Part shown: in pieces, positions 8,479 through 16,062 of the stretch
How positions within the stretch are numbered: position 1 is the stretch's first letter
How the letters are laid out: each line of letters starts with the position of its first letter
NCBI GenBank assembly: GCA_041658245.1
Contig: JBBAAM010000012.1
Location: 7,880 to 71,879 of the forward strand
Direction: 5' to 3'
Length of the DNA: 64,000 nucleotides
From: Fen-1258 sp041658245
GTDB taxonomy: Bacteria > Bacteroidota > Ignavibacteria > Ignavibacteriales > Melioribacteraceae
Translations under genes and position numbers: made by a program
The notes under the pieces: model-generated
What the model was told of the DNA's origin: nothing
Database searches by the model: none
What the model saw: the letters and a program-made list of their open reading frames with translations, nothing else

Positions 8479-9072
8479 ATGAAAAAATCGTTTGCTCTTT
8501 TTACAATTGTCTTATTACTCTTAAGTGCAGTAACTTTTAACCTTCATGCTCAATTTGGGTCTAAAGGTGTTACTGAATTTGGCGGTTCTATTTCTTATTC
8601 GAGCAGTACCTCTGTCGCTAATGGTACCACAGCAAGTGAATCAACTTCACTATTTAATTTTTTACCGTATGTAAATTATTTTATTATGGACGGTTTTTCA
8701 TTAGGCATAAGTCCCGGAATTAATATTATTAAGCTCGCCGGGTCTAAAGAATCAATTACAAATTTATTGTTATTTGCTGTCCCGGGCTATACGTTTTCCA
8801 CTAAAGGTAATGTATTCCCATTTGTAGAGGGATGGATTGGCTATACTGCAGTTACATCGAAAGCAGATGCAACCAGCGGTATTCCTGAATTAGATATAAG
8901 TGGTATTAGTTATGGTGGAAGAGGCGGTGTTAAAGTACTTGTTGGTAAAAGCGGATTATTGAGTGTAGGAGTTTCTTATACGCTTTACACCTTAAATCCC
9001 AAAGGTGCTGATAAAAGAAATGGTTATAATAGTCTCGCTATAAGTATGGGTTTCTCTGTATTTATAGAATAA
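8479..9072 (+). CDS. Outer-membrane beta-barrel protein
   Basis: 197-residue secreted protein. A clear signal peptide (MKKSFALFTIVLLLLSAVTF, cleavage probably after HAQ or HA) is followed by alternating hydrophobic/polar strands rich in G, S, Y and T: TEFGGSISYSSS, FLPYVNYFIMDGFSLGISPG, PFVEGWIGYTAV, LSVGVSYTLYTL. It ends ...SLAISMGFSVFIE, a typical amphipathic last strand with aromatic residue. This fits a small eight-stranded barrel of the OMP_b-brl type. A strong ribosome-binding site (AGGAGG) and an efficient terminator make it a stand-alone, probably well expressed gene. Ligand unknown. Confidence 0.8.
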   Translation: MKKSFALFTIVLLLLSAVTFNLHAQFGSKGVTEFGGSISYSSSTSVANGTTASESTSLFNFLPYVNYFIMDGFSLGISPGINIIKLAGSKESITNLLLFAVPGYTFSTKGNVFPFVEGWIGYTAVTSKADATSGIPELDISGISYGGRGGVKVLVGKSGLLSVGVSYTLYTLNPKGADKRNGYNSLAISMGFSVFIE

Positions 9073-9080
9073 ATAAATTG

Positions 9081-9113
9081 ATCGGCATATTGAATAAATA
9101 TGCCGATTTTTTT
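9081..9113 (+). terminator. Rho-independent terminator
   Basis: Perfect 10-base stem ATCGGCATAT (9081-9090) / ATATGCCGAT (9098-9107), 7-base loop, then seven T. It directly follows the outer-membrane protein gene. Confidence 0.93.
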
Positions 9114-9428
9114 AGAAGTATTTCCATATAACGCAGCTCTTGAGTTTTTTCATACACAACTTCACTCTTAGAGTACATTTCTCAATAATTATAAAATGAG
9201 AAACTGTTACTGTGAAATAATGCAGCTATTCTTTTTTGTTTGAAATGAAAAGATTACTTCTTCTCCCGACAAGTCAGAATCCTCGTTATGACAAACAATA
9301 TATTTTTTCAGATAGTACTTCCTAATAATTTATCTCAAAAAAATTCAAAAATATTTATTGTGAATTTTATTCGGTAATTTTGAAATAGACGTGATAATTA
9401 TTACATATTTATAGGTAGGATAAGTTCT
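9114..9428. other. Intergenic region with a possible repeat relic
   Basis: About 315 bases. Around 9250-9300 there is CTTCTCCCGACAAGTCAGAA and a nearby CGTTATGACAAAC. This resembles the GACAAGTC / CATTCTGA class of intergenic repeat seen more clearly at 24.6, 27.2 and 39.3 kb. TAGGTAGGATAAG at the end supplies the ribosome-binding site of the methyltransferase. Confidence 0.4.
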
Positions 9429-10646
9429 ATGTACGAATATCAGAAGGACAATAAGTTTTTTGCTCAAGTACCGGGAATGATGGAAACTCTTTGCGAAGAG
9501 GAATTGATCGAGCTTGGAGCAAAGAATACAAAAGTTGCCTACAGAGGTGTTTATTTTAAAGCTGATTCAGCTTCATTGTATAGAATTAATTACACATCAC
9601 GGATGATATCGCGAGTACTTGCACCGTTAATTACTTTCCATTGTCAAAATACAAATATACTTATCAAGACAGCAGAAAAAATTCGTTGGGAAGAAATATT
9701 TAATATAAAACAAACTTTTGCAATTTCAGCTTCAGTTGCAAAAAGTGCAATTACAAATTCGTTGTATGCTTCTCAATGTTTGAAAGATGGAATTGCAGAT
9801 TATTTCCGGAAAGTAAGTGATGGACTTCGTCCTGATGTAAGCACAGTTAATCCGGATGTGCGGATTAATCTTCATATCGAAAAAGATGAAGCTGTTATTA
9901 GTTTAGATACATCGGGTGAATCGCTTCATAAAAGAGGATACAGATTATTGGCGGGAGAAGCACCAATGCAGGAAACACTTGCCGCAGCAATTATCCGCAT
10001 CAGTAAATGGGATGGACAAAATCCTTTATGGGATTGTATGTGCGGATCGGGGACAATTCTTTGCGAAGCGTTAATGCATTATTGCAGAATACCCGCTCAG
10101 AAATTGAGAACAAACTTCGGATTCTTTTATATGCCCGATTTCGATAAGCAGATTTGGGAAAAAATTAAAGCTGAATCTGATCAGAAAATCCGTCCGTTAC
10201 AAAAAGGATTGATCAGCGGCAGCGATAAATCCCAAAGAGTAATTGATGTAGCAAAAGATAATCTTTCGCGCCTTCCATTTTCCGATACTGTGGATGTATC
10301 ATGTCACCCGTTCCAGCACGTTAAACAATTTGAAAACGGAACACTAATAACAAATCCTCCCTACGGCATCCGCATGGGAGATTTTGAGGACGTGAAAAAA
10401 CTTTATACAGAGCTTGGTGATTTTATTAAACAAAAATGTAAAGGCACAACTGCGTTTATTTATACGGGCGATCCGGTACTTCGAAAATCTATTGGGTTAA
10501 AAACATCGAGAAGAGTTCCGTTAGTAAACGGAAAACTAGAAGGGGTACTGGTTCAAATTGACAGCTATGAAGGAAGTAAAAAGAAATACTATGCTGAATA
10601 TAAAGCAGAGGAAAAACTATTGAAGAAAAAATCTGAAGCTGACTAA
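9429..10646 (+). CDS. THUMP-domain class I RNA (guanine-N2) methyltransferase, RlmL/YpsC type
   Basis: 405-residue SAM-dependent RNA methyltransferase. Residues 1-170 hold the N-terminal ferredoxin-like plus THUMP region (FAQVPGMMETLCEEELIELG, ADYFRKVSDGLRPDV, VNLHI-type strand) that binds RNA. From about 185 comes the Rossmann methyltransferase with the motif I-like DCMCGSGTILCEAL and the catalytic TNPPYGIRMGD (N-P-P-Y). This architecture matches the enzymes that make m2G in 23S rRNA (RlmL N-terminal half, YpsC, YcbY) or tRNA (Trm14). The exact target base cannot be assigned. It is a single gene with no partner in frame. Confidence 0.9.
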   Translation: MYEYQKDNKFFAQVPGMMETLCEEELIELGAKNTKVAYRGVYFKADSASLYRINYTSRMISRVLAPLITFHCQNTNILIKTAEKIRWEEIFNIKQTFAISASVAKSAITNSLYASQCLKDGIADYFRKVSDGLRPDVSTVNPDVRINLHIEKDEAVISLDTSGESLHKRGYRLLAGEAPMQETLAAAIIRISKWDGQNPLWDCMCGSGTILCEALMHYCRIPAQKLRTNFGFFYMPDFDKQIWEKIKAESDQKIRPLQKGLISGSDKSQRVIDVAKDNLSRLPFSDTVDVSCHPFQHVKQFENGTLITNPPYGIRMGDFEDVKKLYTELGDFIKQKCKGTTAFIYTGDPVLRKSIGLKTSRRVPLVNGKLEGVLVQIDSYEGSKKKYYAEYKAEEKLLKKKSEAD

Positions 10647-10750
10647 ATTTCAGTTGGTAATGATAGTTCAATTATTGTTTGATCAATTTTAAGTAGCGCA
10701 GAATCGTATTCTGCGCACACAACACAGAATATGATTCTGTGTTACGGATA

Positions 10751-10871
10751 ATTACAATCCCAAAATTACTAAACAACTTGTTGCTGCATCTACCAAAGGT
10801 GTAAAGTAAATACCAAAAACAAGAATTGTATTTGGTGTAGTTGTAGGTCGAGTTTGTAACTCGACCGGTAA
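10751..10871. repeat. Composite repeat copy A: duplicate of the nuoN 3' end plus a GTCGAGTT palindrome
   Basis: Bases 10751-10840 match the 3' end of nuoN (21507-21618) with about 8 differences in the first 78 bases, plus a 27-base deletion between two AACAAGAATTG direct repeats. On the minus strand it still reads VFGIYFTPLVDAATSCLVIL, GL, stop. Next to it is the palindrome GTCGAGTTTGTAACTCGAC followed by CGGTAA. The same combination recurs at 11848-11955, on the other side of the toxin-antitoxin genes. Confidence 0.85.
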
Positions 10872-11029
10872 ACTGCATGTAAATTGTGTTAAGAAATAAA
10901 AATCATTATTTTCAAACAGAATAAAATAGAGTGAAAATGGAAACGATGGGGAAGATGATAGCGAAAGACTTGAAGTCCGAGAGGCAAAAGAATTTTATAA
11001 GAAACAGCAGTTAGAAAAGTGAGTTAATT

Positions 11030-11254
11030 ATGAAAAAAAATGAAATAGAAAAAGCAGCGCTGCGTTTATCGTCAAGAGAACGGGCGGCTCTTTCGTATAA
11101 ACTTCTCGAAAGTATTGACTCCGAAAATATTGCAGATGCGGATGAACTCTGGCAAAAAGAAGTTGATGAGAGATACAAACAATTAACAACAGGTATTGCA
11201 AAAGGCAAAGAAGCTGAACTCGTGATTAAAGAAGCTAAATCAAAATATGAATGA
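11030..11254 (+). CDS. Addiction-module component (TIGR02574-like antitoxin)
   Basis: 74-residue protein beginning MKKNEIEKAALRLSSRERAA with LSYKLLESID next, then a DELWQKEVDERYKQ helix and a KEAELV end. This is the pattern of small antitoxin-like proteins (putative addiction module component) usually paired with RelE/ParE or BrnT-like toxins. A possible weak Shine-Dalgarno lies a little upstream (AAGTGAG). It ends 3 bases before the BrnT gene, so the two are co-translated. Assignment is by overall pattern. Confidence 0.75.
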   Translation: MKKNEIEKAALRLSSRERAALSYKLLESIDSENIADADELWQKEVDERYKQLTTGIAKGKEAELVIKEAKSKYE

Positions 11255-11257
11255 AAA

Positions 11258-11554
11258 ATGGAATTAGTTTTTGAGTGGGATAGTAAGAAAGCGGAGATAA
11301 ACCGTCAAAAACACAGTGTAAGTTTTGAGGAAGCGAAAACTGTTTTCTATCACCCTCTTTCAAAAATATTCGACGACGAAATTCACTCATATAAAGAAAA
11401 AAGAGAAATAATAATAGGTTATACAAGCAAAGAACGATTAATAATTGTAATTTTCACAGAGAGAAAACAAAACACTATTCGAATAATCAGCGCAAGACCG
11501 GCAACAAAAAAAGAAAGAAAAGATTATGAAGAGAATCTCAATAAAAAAGAATAA
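11258..11554 (+). CDS. brnT: BrnT-family ribonuclease toxin
   Basis: 98-residue RelE-fold mRNA interferase. Family landmarks: FEWDSKKAEINRQKHSVSFE with the W-D-xx-K-xx-x-N-xx-KH start, FDDEIHSYKEKREIIIGYT, and the closing strand IRIISARPATKKERKDYE containing the ISAR motif. Length matches BrnT. It lies between the TIGR02574-like gene and a BrnA-like antitoxin, which makes a three-gene module. Toxins of this family block translation under stress and are neutralised by the following antitoxin. Confidence 0.9.
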   Translation: MELVFEWDSKKAEINRQKHSVSFEEAKTVFYHPLSKIFDDEIHSYKEKREIIIGYTSKERLIIVIFTERKQNTIRIISARPATKKERKDYEENLNKKE

Positions 11555-11561
11555 TAACGGA

Positions 11562-11768
11562 ATGAAAAACGAATATGATCTTGACTATTCGAAAGCAAAA
11601 CCCAACCGTTTTGCATTTACAGTAAAAGAAAAAGTCATCCTTTACCCGATAGATGAGGACTTAGCTAAAGTGTTTCAAAACCCTTCCCAGGTTAATAATG
11701 CTCTCCGGGCAATAATCAATGCAGTACCGCAAAAAAATCCTAAAAAAAGACTTTCTAAAATGTCGTAA
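11562..11768 (+). CDS. BrnA-like antitoxin
   Basis: About 68 residues starting MKNEYDLDYSKAKPNRFA, the short N-terminal motif (Y-D-x-S/D-x-x-K-A-x-x-N) seen in antitoxins that follow BrnT, then VILYPIDEDLAKVFQNPSQV with an RHH/CopG-like strand-helix pattern. An in-frame ATG at 11526 exists inside brnT, but the ATG at 11562, 7 bases after the brnT stop, fits the family start. It would bind BrnT and repress the operon. The C-terminal half diverges from typical BrnA, so this is family-level only. Confidence 0.7.
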   Translation: MKNEYDLDYSKAKPNRFAFTVKEKVILYPIDEDLAKVFQNPSQVNNALRAIINAVPQKNPKKRLSKMS

Positions 11769-11847
11769 CTCTTTCTGCATGAATATTAAGACCTTTCTTT
11801 GAGATCATAACGTTGAGTTGTTTTCCGGAGGGAAGAACTATGCTGCA

Positions 11848-11955
11848 ATTACAATCCCAAAATCACCAAACAGTTCTTAGCCGCATCTACCAAAAGTGAA
11901 AAGTAAATTCCAAAAACAAGCAGTTGTAGTGTCGAGTTTGTAACTCGACCGGTAA
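11848..11955. repeat. Composite repeat copy B: duplicate of the nuoN 3' end plus a GTCGAGTT palindrome
   Basis: Second extra copy. On the minus strand it reads LLVFGIYFSLLVDAAKNCLV, ILGL, stop, parallel to the nuoN C-terminus. It is joined through GTTGTAG to GTCGAGTTTGTAACTCGACC and GGTAA, as in copy A. Both copies have the same orientation, so the toxin-antitoxin genes are bracketed by direct repeats of about 110-120 bases. Confidence 0.85.
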
Positions 11956-12017
11956 GCCGGAAATACTTGTTCAGTTTAACCCGATTCCGAAAGGCAGAGG
12001 CGGCGGAAGCGGGGAAG

Positions 12018-12087
12018 CTCAATGACCTCACCCGTCCCTTCGGGCCACCCTCTCCTTATTAAGGAGAGGGATTGGAGTGAGGTTGAG
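12018..12087. repeat. Palindromic intergenic repeat (CTCTCC family), copy 2
   Basis: Outer arms CTCAATGACCTCAC and GTGAGGTTGAG enclose an inner CCCTCTCCTTATTAAGGAGA GGG hairpin and a small CCCTTCGGG hairpin. The core and the GTGAGGTT tail match the copy at 5.43 kb. Confidence 0.75.
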
Positions 12088-12212
12088 TAATTGTTGATGC
12101 TTAAAAAGTAAATTTATTGTAAATTGAATTGTAACAATAGAAGTTACGGGGAATATGGAGGGTGCTTCGAAATTTATTTTTAGAATGTTGAACCCGCTAA
12201 CCTTACGAACCT

Positions 12213-12308
12213 CCATTTACTAACTTCGGTGTGAATGCTGTAGAAAAATTATTTAGCGAAGAGGAAGTAAATGATTTGGTTGAGTTAACAAAAAAATTAG
12301 TAGCATAA
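12213..12308 (+). pseudogene. Possible 3' remnant of a lost gene
   Basis: A frame of 31 codons reads PFTNFGVNAVEKLFSEEEVN then DLVELTKKLVA and a TAA. It looks like the amphipathic C-terminal end of a real protein but has no credible start; the nearest is a GTG at 12231. It sits directly ahead of the DGQHR gene, at the junction between the repeat-rich block and that module. It could be the tail of a gene truncated when the module was inserted. Family unknown. Confidence 0.35.
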
Positions 12309-12327
12309 TATTTCAAAAGGATTTTTT

Positions 12328-13593
12328 ATGAAAAATGATTTATTCATACAAGTTCCAGAGTGCAAATTACCTCCCAAAAATATCAAGATATTAATTGAAA
12401 ATTTTAGGAATGACGTAGAATCCTTTGAAAGCAAAAACAATTATCCTTTTTACTTGTTGCAAGACGGAAAAAGTGAAGCCTTTTATATAGACTGTCATCT
12501 TTCCGCTAATAATATAATTGATAAATTAGATTATGAAGCTTCACTAGATCCCGAAGAGCAAGATGATATAAAAGCAAATAGAAGTCTACTACCGTTGCAT
12601 AAGTTGTTTTTGAAAATGCAAGAAGATGCAAGAAAAGGCAGACAATTCAATGACATAATTGTTGAATTCATGCCTTATGGAAACAGAGCAGATAAACCAT
12701 TAAAAATCTATGGTGGTCAACATAGAGCAAAATCAATTGAGGAATCTTATAAAGCCGGTCTCAATAGATACCATGGTTTTAGAGTTTTCTTTGGTTTAAC
12801 AATAGCACAAAGAAATGATATTGCCCAAGTTTCCAATGCTAACATTAATGTCCCAATGGATCTTCTTGATAGAATGCAAGAGACAGTATTAGGTCCTCAA
12901 TTACGAAACTGGTGCAAAGCAGTTGGTCTAATTACTAAAGAATTTGCTGAAAAGAAAAATAACGAAGGAATTATATCTGCAAGAATGGCTAGGACTTTTG
13001 TAATTAATTTCCATTTAGGTAAAGAGAATAAAGATGCATTAGGGAATCGAGCTTATTATAATCTAGCTGGTAATGAAGCCAATGAAAAGTATCTAAGATT
13101 GACTCATACTGAAAGAATTAAATTATTAGATGATTCTTCTCTAACTGAAGCTGGCAAATACTTTGCAAAACTTCATAAGAAGCAAATGGAAAGTATTAGA
13201 AAAGATTCGGAACTATCTAAGTTATCTGAATTCAAAACAAAAGCTCTTACTCCAAGTATTCTATCGGCATGGGCATTCTCATCGGGGTTGTTACAAAGAG
13301 ATAAAAAGCGGCTCGAAAAGTTTTACAAACTTCAAGATAAAACCAAGAGTAAAAATCCTCTATCTGCTAAAGAAATGTCAGAGTATAAACATCTATCGGA
13401 TCTTAAAACGTATCGCGGTTTAGGCACAAGATCTGACAGAAAAGAAAGAGGAAAACTTATTGAGTTGTTCCTTTTGTATTCTGAAAAACAAGAACCTACA
13501 ATTACACATAACCTAATTGATGCAGCAGTCACAAATTTCCTAACCTTTTCTTTAGAAGAAGAAAGAAAGAAAAAATTATCAAGGGTCAAATGA
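12328..13593 (+). CDS. DGQHR-domain-like protein (DndB/ParB-like fold)
   Basis: 421-residue soluble protein. Its most telling motif is IYGGQHRAKSIEE (GGQHR at residues 129-133), the DGQHR signature shared with DndB-type and other ParB/Srx-related proteins. It is followed by ...NANINVPMDLLDRM, where DGQHR proteins typically have an N-x-T/N pattern. The rest is helical and charged, ending in a K/R-rich tail. Members of this family occur in phosphorothioation and other defence loci, but this one is not DndB by context. Its last four bases (ATGA, 13590-13593) are the start of the HEPN gene, so translation is coupled. Function not established. I infer it is the regulator or partner of the HEPN protein. 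Confidence 0.75.
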   Translation: MKNDLFIQVPECKLPPKNIKILIENFRNDVESFESKNNYPFYLLQDGKSEAFYIDCHLSANNIIDKLDYEASLDPEEQDDIKANRSLLPLHKLFLKMQEDARKGRQFNDIIVEFMPYGNRADKPLKIYGGQHRAKSIEESYKAGLNRYHGFRVFFGLTIAQRNDIAQVSNANINVPMDLLDRMQETVLGPQLRNWCKAVGLITKEFAEKKNNEGIISARMARTFVINFHLGKENKDALGNRAYYNLAGNEANEKYLRLTHTERIKLLDDSSLTEAGKYFAKLHKKQMESIRKDSELSKLSEFKTKALTPSILSAWAFSSGLLQRDKKRLEKFYKLQDKTKSKNPLSAKEMSEYKHLSDLKTYRGLGTRSDRKERGKLIELFLLYSEKQEPTITHNLIDAAVTNFLTFSLEEERKKKLSRVK

Positions 13594-14120
13594 CGATGAA
13601 TAAAAATATCGTTCAAGTGATAACTTCATTATTTGAAGACAGTAAATATTTCCTTTTAGAAGCTCAAAAGCATGCTGTACAAGATCCAATTACTGATAGA
13701 TACATTAAGGCATCTCTATTATTGGCTTGGGCAGCCTTCGAAGGATGGATTAATAAGACATCACTTGATTTTGCAAAAAGTTTCAAGGATTTGTCCGTTA
13801 ATGAAAAAGCATTTTTACAAGAGAAACGCGTCAATATGGATAAAGGACAATTTAGAATCTCAAATGGAGATAAATATGAATCGATTGAAAACAAACTTGA
13901 ATTTTTATTAGTAACGATAGCCAAAAGTAATCTTGATAAATCTACGAAACATTGGCAAGACTTATTGAATGCAAAAGAATTAAGAGGTTCATTAGTTCAC
14001 CCAAAAGAAAGTCGTCTAATAGAATACAAGATTCACATGGCCGATGACACAATAAAGGTTTTATCCTATTACTTGAACGTATTGTCAAAAAAAATCTATG
14101 ATAAAAATTTTAGAATCTAA
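13590..14120 (+). CDS. HEPN-like putative ribonuclease
   Basis: 176-residue helical protein. LLLAWAAFEGWINK (about residues 43-56) resembles the first long helix of HEPN domains, and KELRGSLVHPKES contains R132-x4-H137, the catalytic R-x(4-6)-H motif of HEPN ribonucleases, placed in the C-terminal third as expected. No signal or membrane segment. It overlaps the DGQHR gene by four bases, so the two proteins are made in fixed ratio. HEPN proteins commonly act as toxins or as effector nucleases in anti-phage systems. RNase activity here is inferred from the motif only. Confidence 0.7.
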   Translation: MTMNKNIVQVITSLFEDSKYFLLEAQKHAVQDPITDRYIKASLLLAWAAFEGWINKTSLDFAKSFKDLSVNEKAFLQEKRVNMDKGQFRISNGDKYESIENKLEFLLVTIAKSNLDKSTKHWQDLLNAKELRGSLVHPKESRLIEYKIHMADDTIKVLSYYLNVLSKKIYDKNFRI

Positions 14121-14200
14121 TTATGCTAACTTTATCAACCATAAAACAAAAAGTAGATTAAAGCAAAAACTATGAAGGGAGTGTTGTAAAATATGGTAAC

Positions 14201-14235
14201 GGAACAATTAATTACAAAAAAGCATGAATTGTTCC
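14201..14235. repeat. Inverted repeat upstream of livK
   Basis: GGAACAATT (14201-14209) and AATTGTTCC (14227-14235) form a perfect 9-base inverted repeat with a 17-base spacer, about 85 bases before the livK start. It could be an operator or a weak terminator for the HEPN transcript. No T-run follows, so I prefer a regulatory site, with low confidence. Confidence 0.4.
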
Positions 14236-14320
14236 ATACATTGGTTGTGTACAAAAGACATTGATTTAACATTGAGCTTTAATTAAGTTCATAAAAGAAA
14301 TTTGAAAAGTGAGGTGTGAT

Positions 14321-15421
14321 ATGAAAAAATTAATTTTATTTGTCCTTGTTGCTTTACTCTGCTTAAGCTGTGGGAAAAAAGATGAAAATGTTATAAAAAT
14401 AGGAGCTGTTTTACCTTTAAGTGGAAGTGGAGCAGAACTGGCACAACAACACTTGAAAGGATTACAATTTGCTGTTGATAGTCTAAATACTCTGCATGAA
14501 AATAATGGGCTACAATACGAATTGAAAATTTATGATGATGAAAATCAACAAAAAAATACTGTTGCTTTAGTAAATAAATTAATAAACGTAGAAAAGGTTG
14601 ATGTGATTTTTACAACTATTAGTAGTTCAGCTTTGGCAGTCGCCCCAATTATTGAACAAGCTAAAATACCGCACTTTGCCAATTGTGGCCATCCTAAAAT
14701 TACTGAAATGTACAATAATGTTTTTAGAAATTTCCCTAGTACAAAACTTGAAGTAATAACGATGTCGAAATTTATCTCGCAAAAATTACATCTGAAAAAT
14801 ATAGGATTACTTTACTTAGATGATGCTTATGGAAGAGGGGGTTATGAAACTGTTGAGAGTGAATTCCCACAACATGGGATCAAACTTTTAATAGCAGAAT
14901 CATATGGAAAGGATGCAACTGACTTTAGGGCAACTATTACCAAAGTCATTTCGAAAAAGCCAGAAGCAATATATGTCTATGGGTATGGCATAGCAACTGC
15001 GAATCTTGTCAACAAGATTAAAGAATTTGGTTACAAAGGAATATTATTAGGTACATATAATTTTGCACAACCACCACTTACGACTGTAGCACAAGGTGGG
15101 ATAAATGATTCGTATTATACAATACCTAAGTTCCAAGAAAGTGGAAACATAGAAAATAAAATGTTTTGGTCTAGTTTTAATAAAAAATACGGTATTGCCC
15201 CCCCCTGGAATGGCGTTGTAGAATTTGATGCAATAAATATTATTAATAAGGCTGTAAAAATTTCATCTAAAAAGGGGATGACGTTAATAGAAGCGCTTAA
15301 AGAAATTGGCAATTATAATGGGATCGCGGGGCAATATATTTTTACAAAATCTAAAGATTGGTTTTTACCTATGATTATTGCCAAAGTAAAAGATGGAAAA
15401 ATTGACTACATAAATTTTTAG
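14321..15421 (+). CDS. livK: Branched-chain amino acid-type ABC transporter substrate-binding lipoprotein
   Basis: 366-residue periplasmic binding protein of the LivK/Peripla_BP_6 family. A lipoprotein signal peptide (MKKLILFVLVALLCLSCGKK, lipobox LCLSC) is followed by IKIGAVLPLSGSGAELAQQH, the standard start of these receptors, and by the two-lobe pattern (NIGLLYLDDAYGRGGYE, DFRATITKVISKKPEAIYVY). ATG at 14321 has GAGG 9 bases upstream. The ligand may be an amino acid, an amide or another small acid. It opens the operon that continues through livF, although two non-transport genes come next. Confidence 0.93.
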   Translation: MKKLILFVLVALLCLSCGKKDENVIKIGAVLPLSGSGAELAQQHLKGLQFAVDSLNTLHENNGLQYELKIYDDENQQKNTVALVNKLINVEKVDVIFTTISSSALAVAPIIEQAKIPHFANCGHPKITEMYNNVFRNFPSTKLEVITMSKFISQKLHLKNIGLLYLDDAYGRGGYETVESEFPQHGIKLLIAESYGKDATDFRATITKVISKKPEAIYVYGYGIATANLVNKIKEFGYKGILLGTYNFAQPPLTTVAQGGINDSYYTIPKFQESGNIENKMFWSSFNKKYGIAPPWNGVVEFDAINIINKAVKISSKKGMTLIEALKEIGNYNGIAGQYIFTKSKDWFLPMIIAKVKDGKIDYINF

Positions 15422-15429
15422 GAGATTAT

Positions 15430-16044
15430 ATGTTGTTAGTGAAAAATATTTTGGAAAATGAAGAAAACGATTTTTTTATTTTGGAAGAAAAGATCTGGCC
15501 CAATGAATTACAAGCAACATTAGAACAATTAAAATACAGAAGAAGTATTTTCCCTGAAGGAACATTTGGTATAAGATATAATGATGAGCCTGTTGGTTAT
15601 GCGTTTTCTCAAATTGTTTCTTTTGAGTACAATTGCTCAATCTCGCAATTAGAAGAATATTTACCATTAAAGGGCAAGTTAAGTAGTTGTCATAATCCTA
15701 AAGGCAATGCATTACATTTAATGGCGGGGGGTATAGTCCCTACATTTCGAAATTGTGGACTTTGGGATTTGTTAATTTCTACAAGATTTTCAATAGCAAA
15801 AAAGTTAGGATTAAAATTTCTATTAATAGATACCCGTATGCCTTTTTATTCAAAATATTACGAAGAACATGGATCTATCTTACCAGTTGACTATGCTTAC
15901 TTAAGATTACATGGCAACTATGTTGATCCATTAATAAATCATTTGGCAAAATTGGGATTTAACATTTTAAGTCCTACTCGTTCTTCTTACATTGATTATG
16001 AAAGCGGAAATTGCTGGATATATATGGTTAAACAAATAAAATAA
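15430..16044 (+). CDS. GNAT-family N-acetyltransferase
   Basis: 204-residue protein with the GNAT core. GTFGIRYNDEPVGYAFSQI is the strand pair that opens the fold. HLMAGGIVPTFRNCGLWDLL is strand beta-4 plus a variant of the acetyl-CoA loop (R-N-x-G-L-W in place of Q/R-x-x-G-x-G/A), and LGLKFLLIDTRMPFYSKYYE is beta-5 and the following helix. It starts 8 bases after livK and precedes the cyclase-like gene, in operon order. Substrate unknown. It could modify the transported compound or the neighbouring protein. Confidence 0.8.
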   Translation: MLLVKNILENEENDFFILEEKIWPNELQATLEQLKYRRSIFPEGTFGIRYNDEPVGYAFSQIVSFEYNCSISQLEEYLPLKGKLSSCHNPKGNALHLMAGGIVPTFRNCGLWDLLISTRFSIAKKLGLKFLLIDTRMPFYSKYYEEHGSILPVDYAYLRLHGNYVDPLINHLAKLGFNILSPTRSSYIDYESGNCWIYMVKQIK

Positions 16045-16062
16045 TAAAACGTAGGGGTTAGT

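Noticed and set aside
12213..12308. Third antitoxin-like small gene before the DGQHR gene
   Set aside because: No start codon with a ribosome-binding site, and only about 31 codons. I list it as a possible remnant instead.
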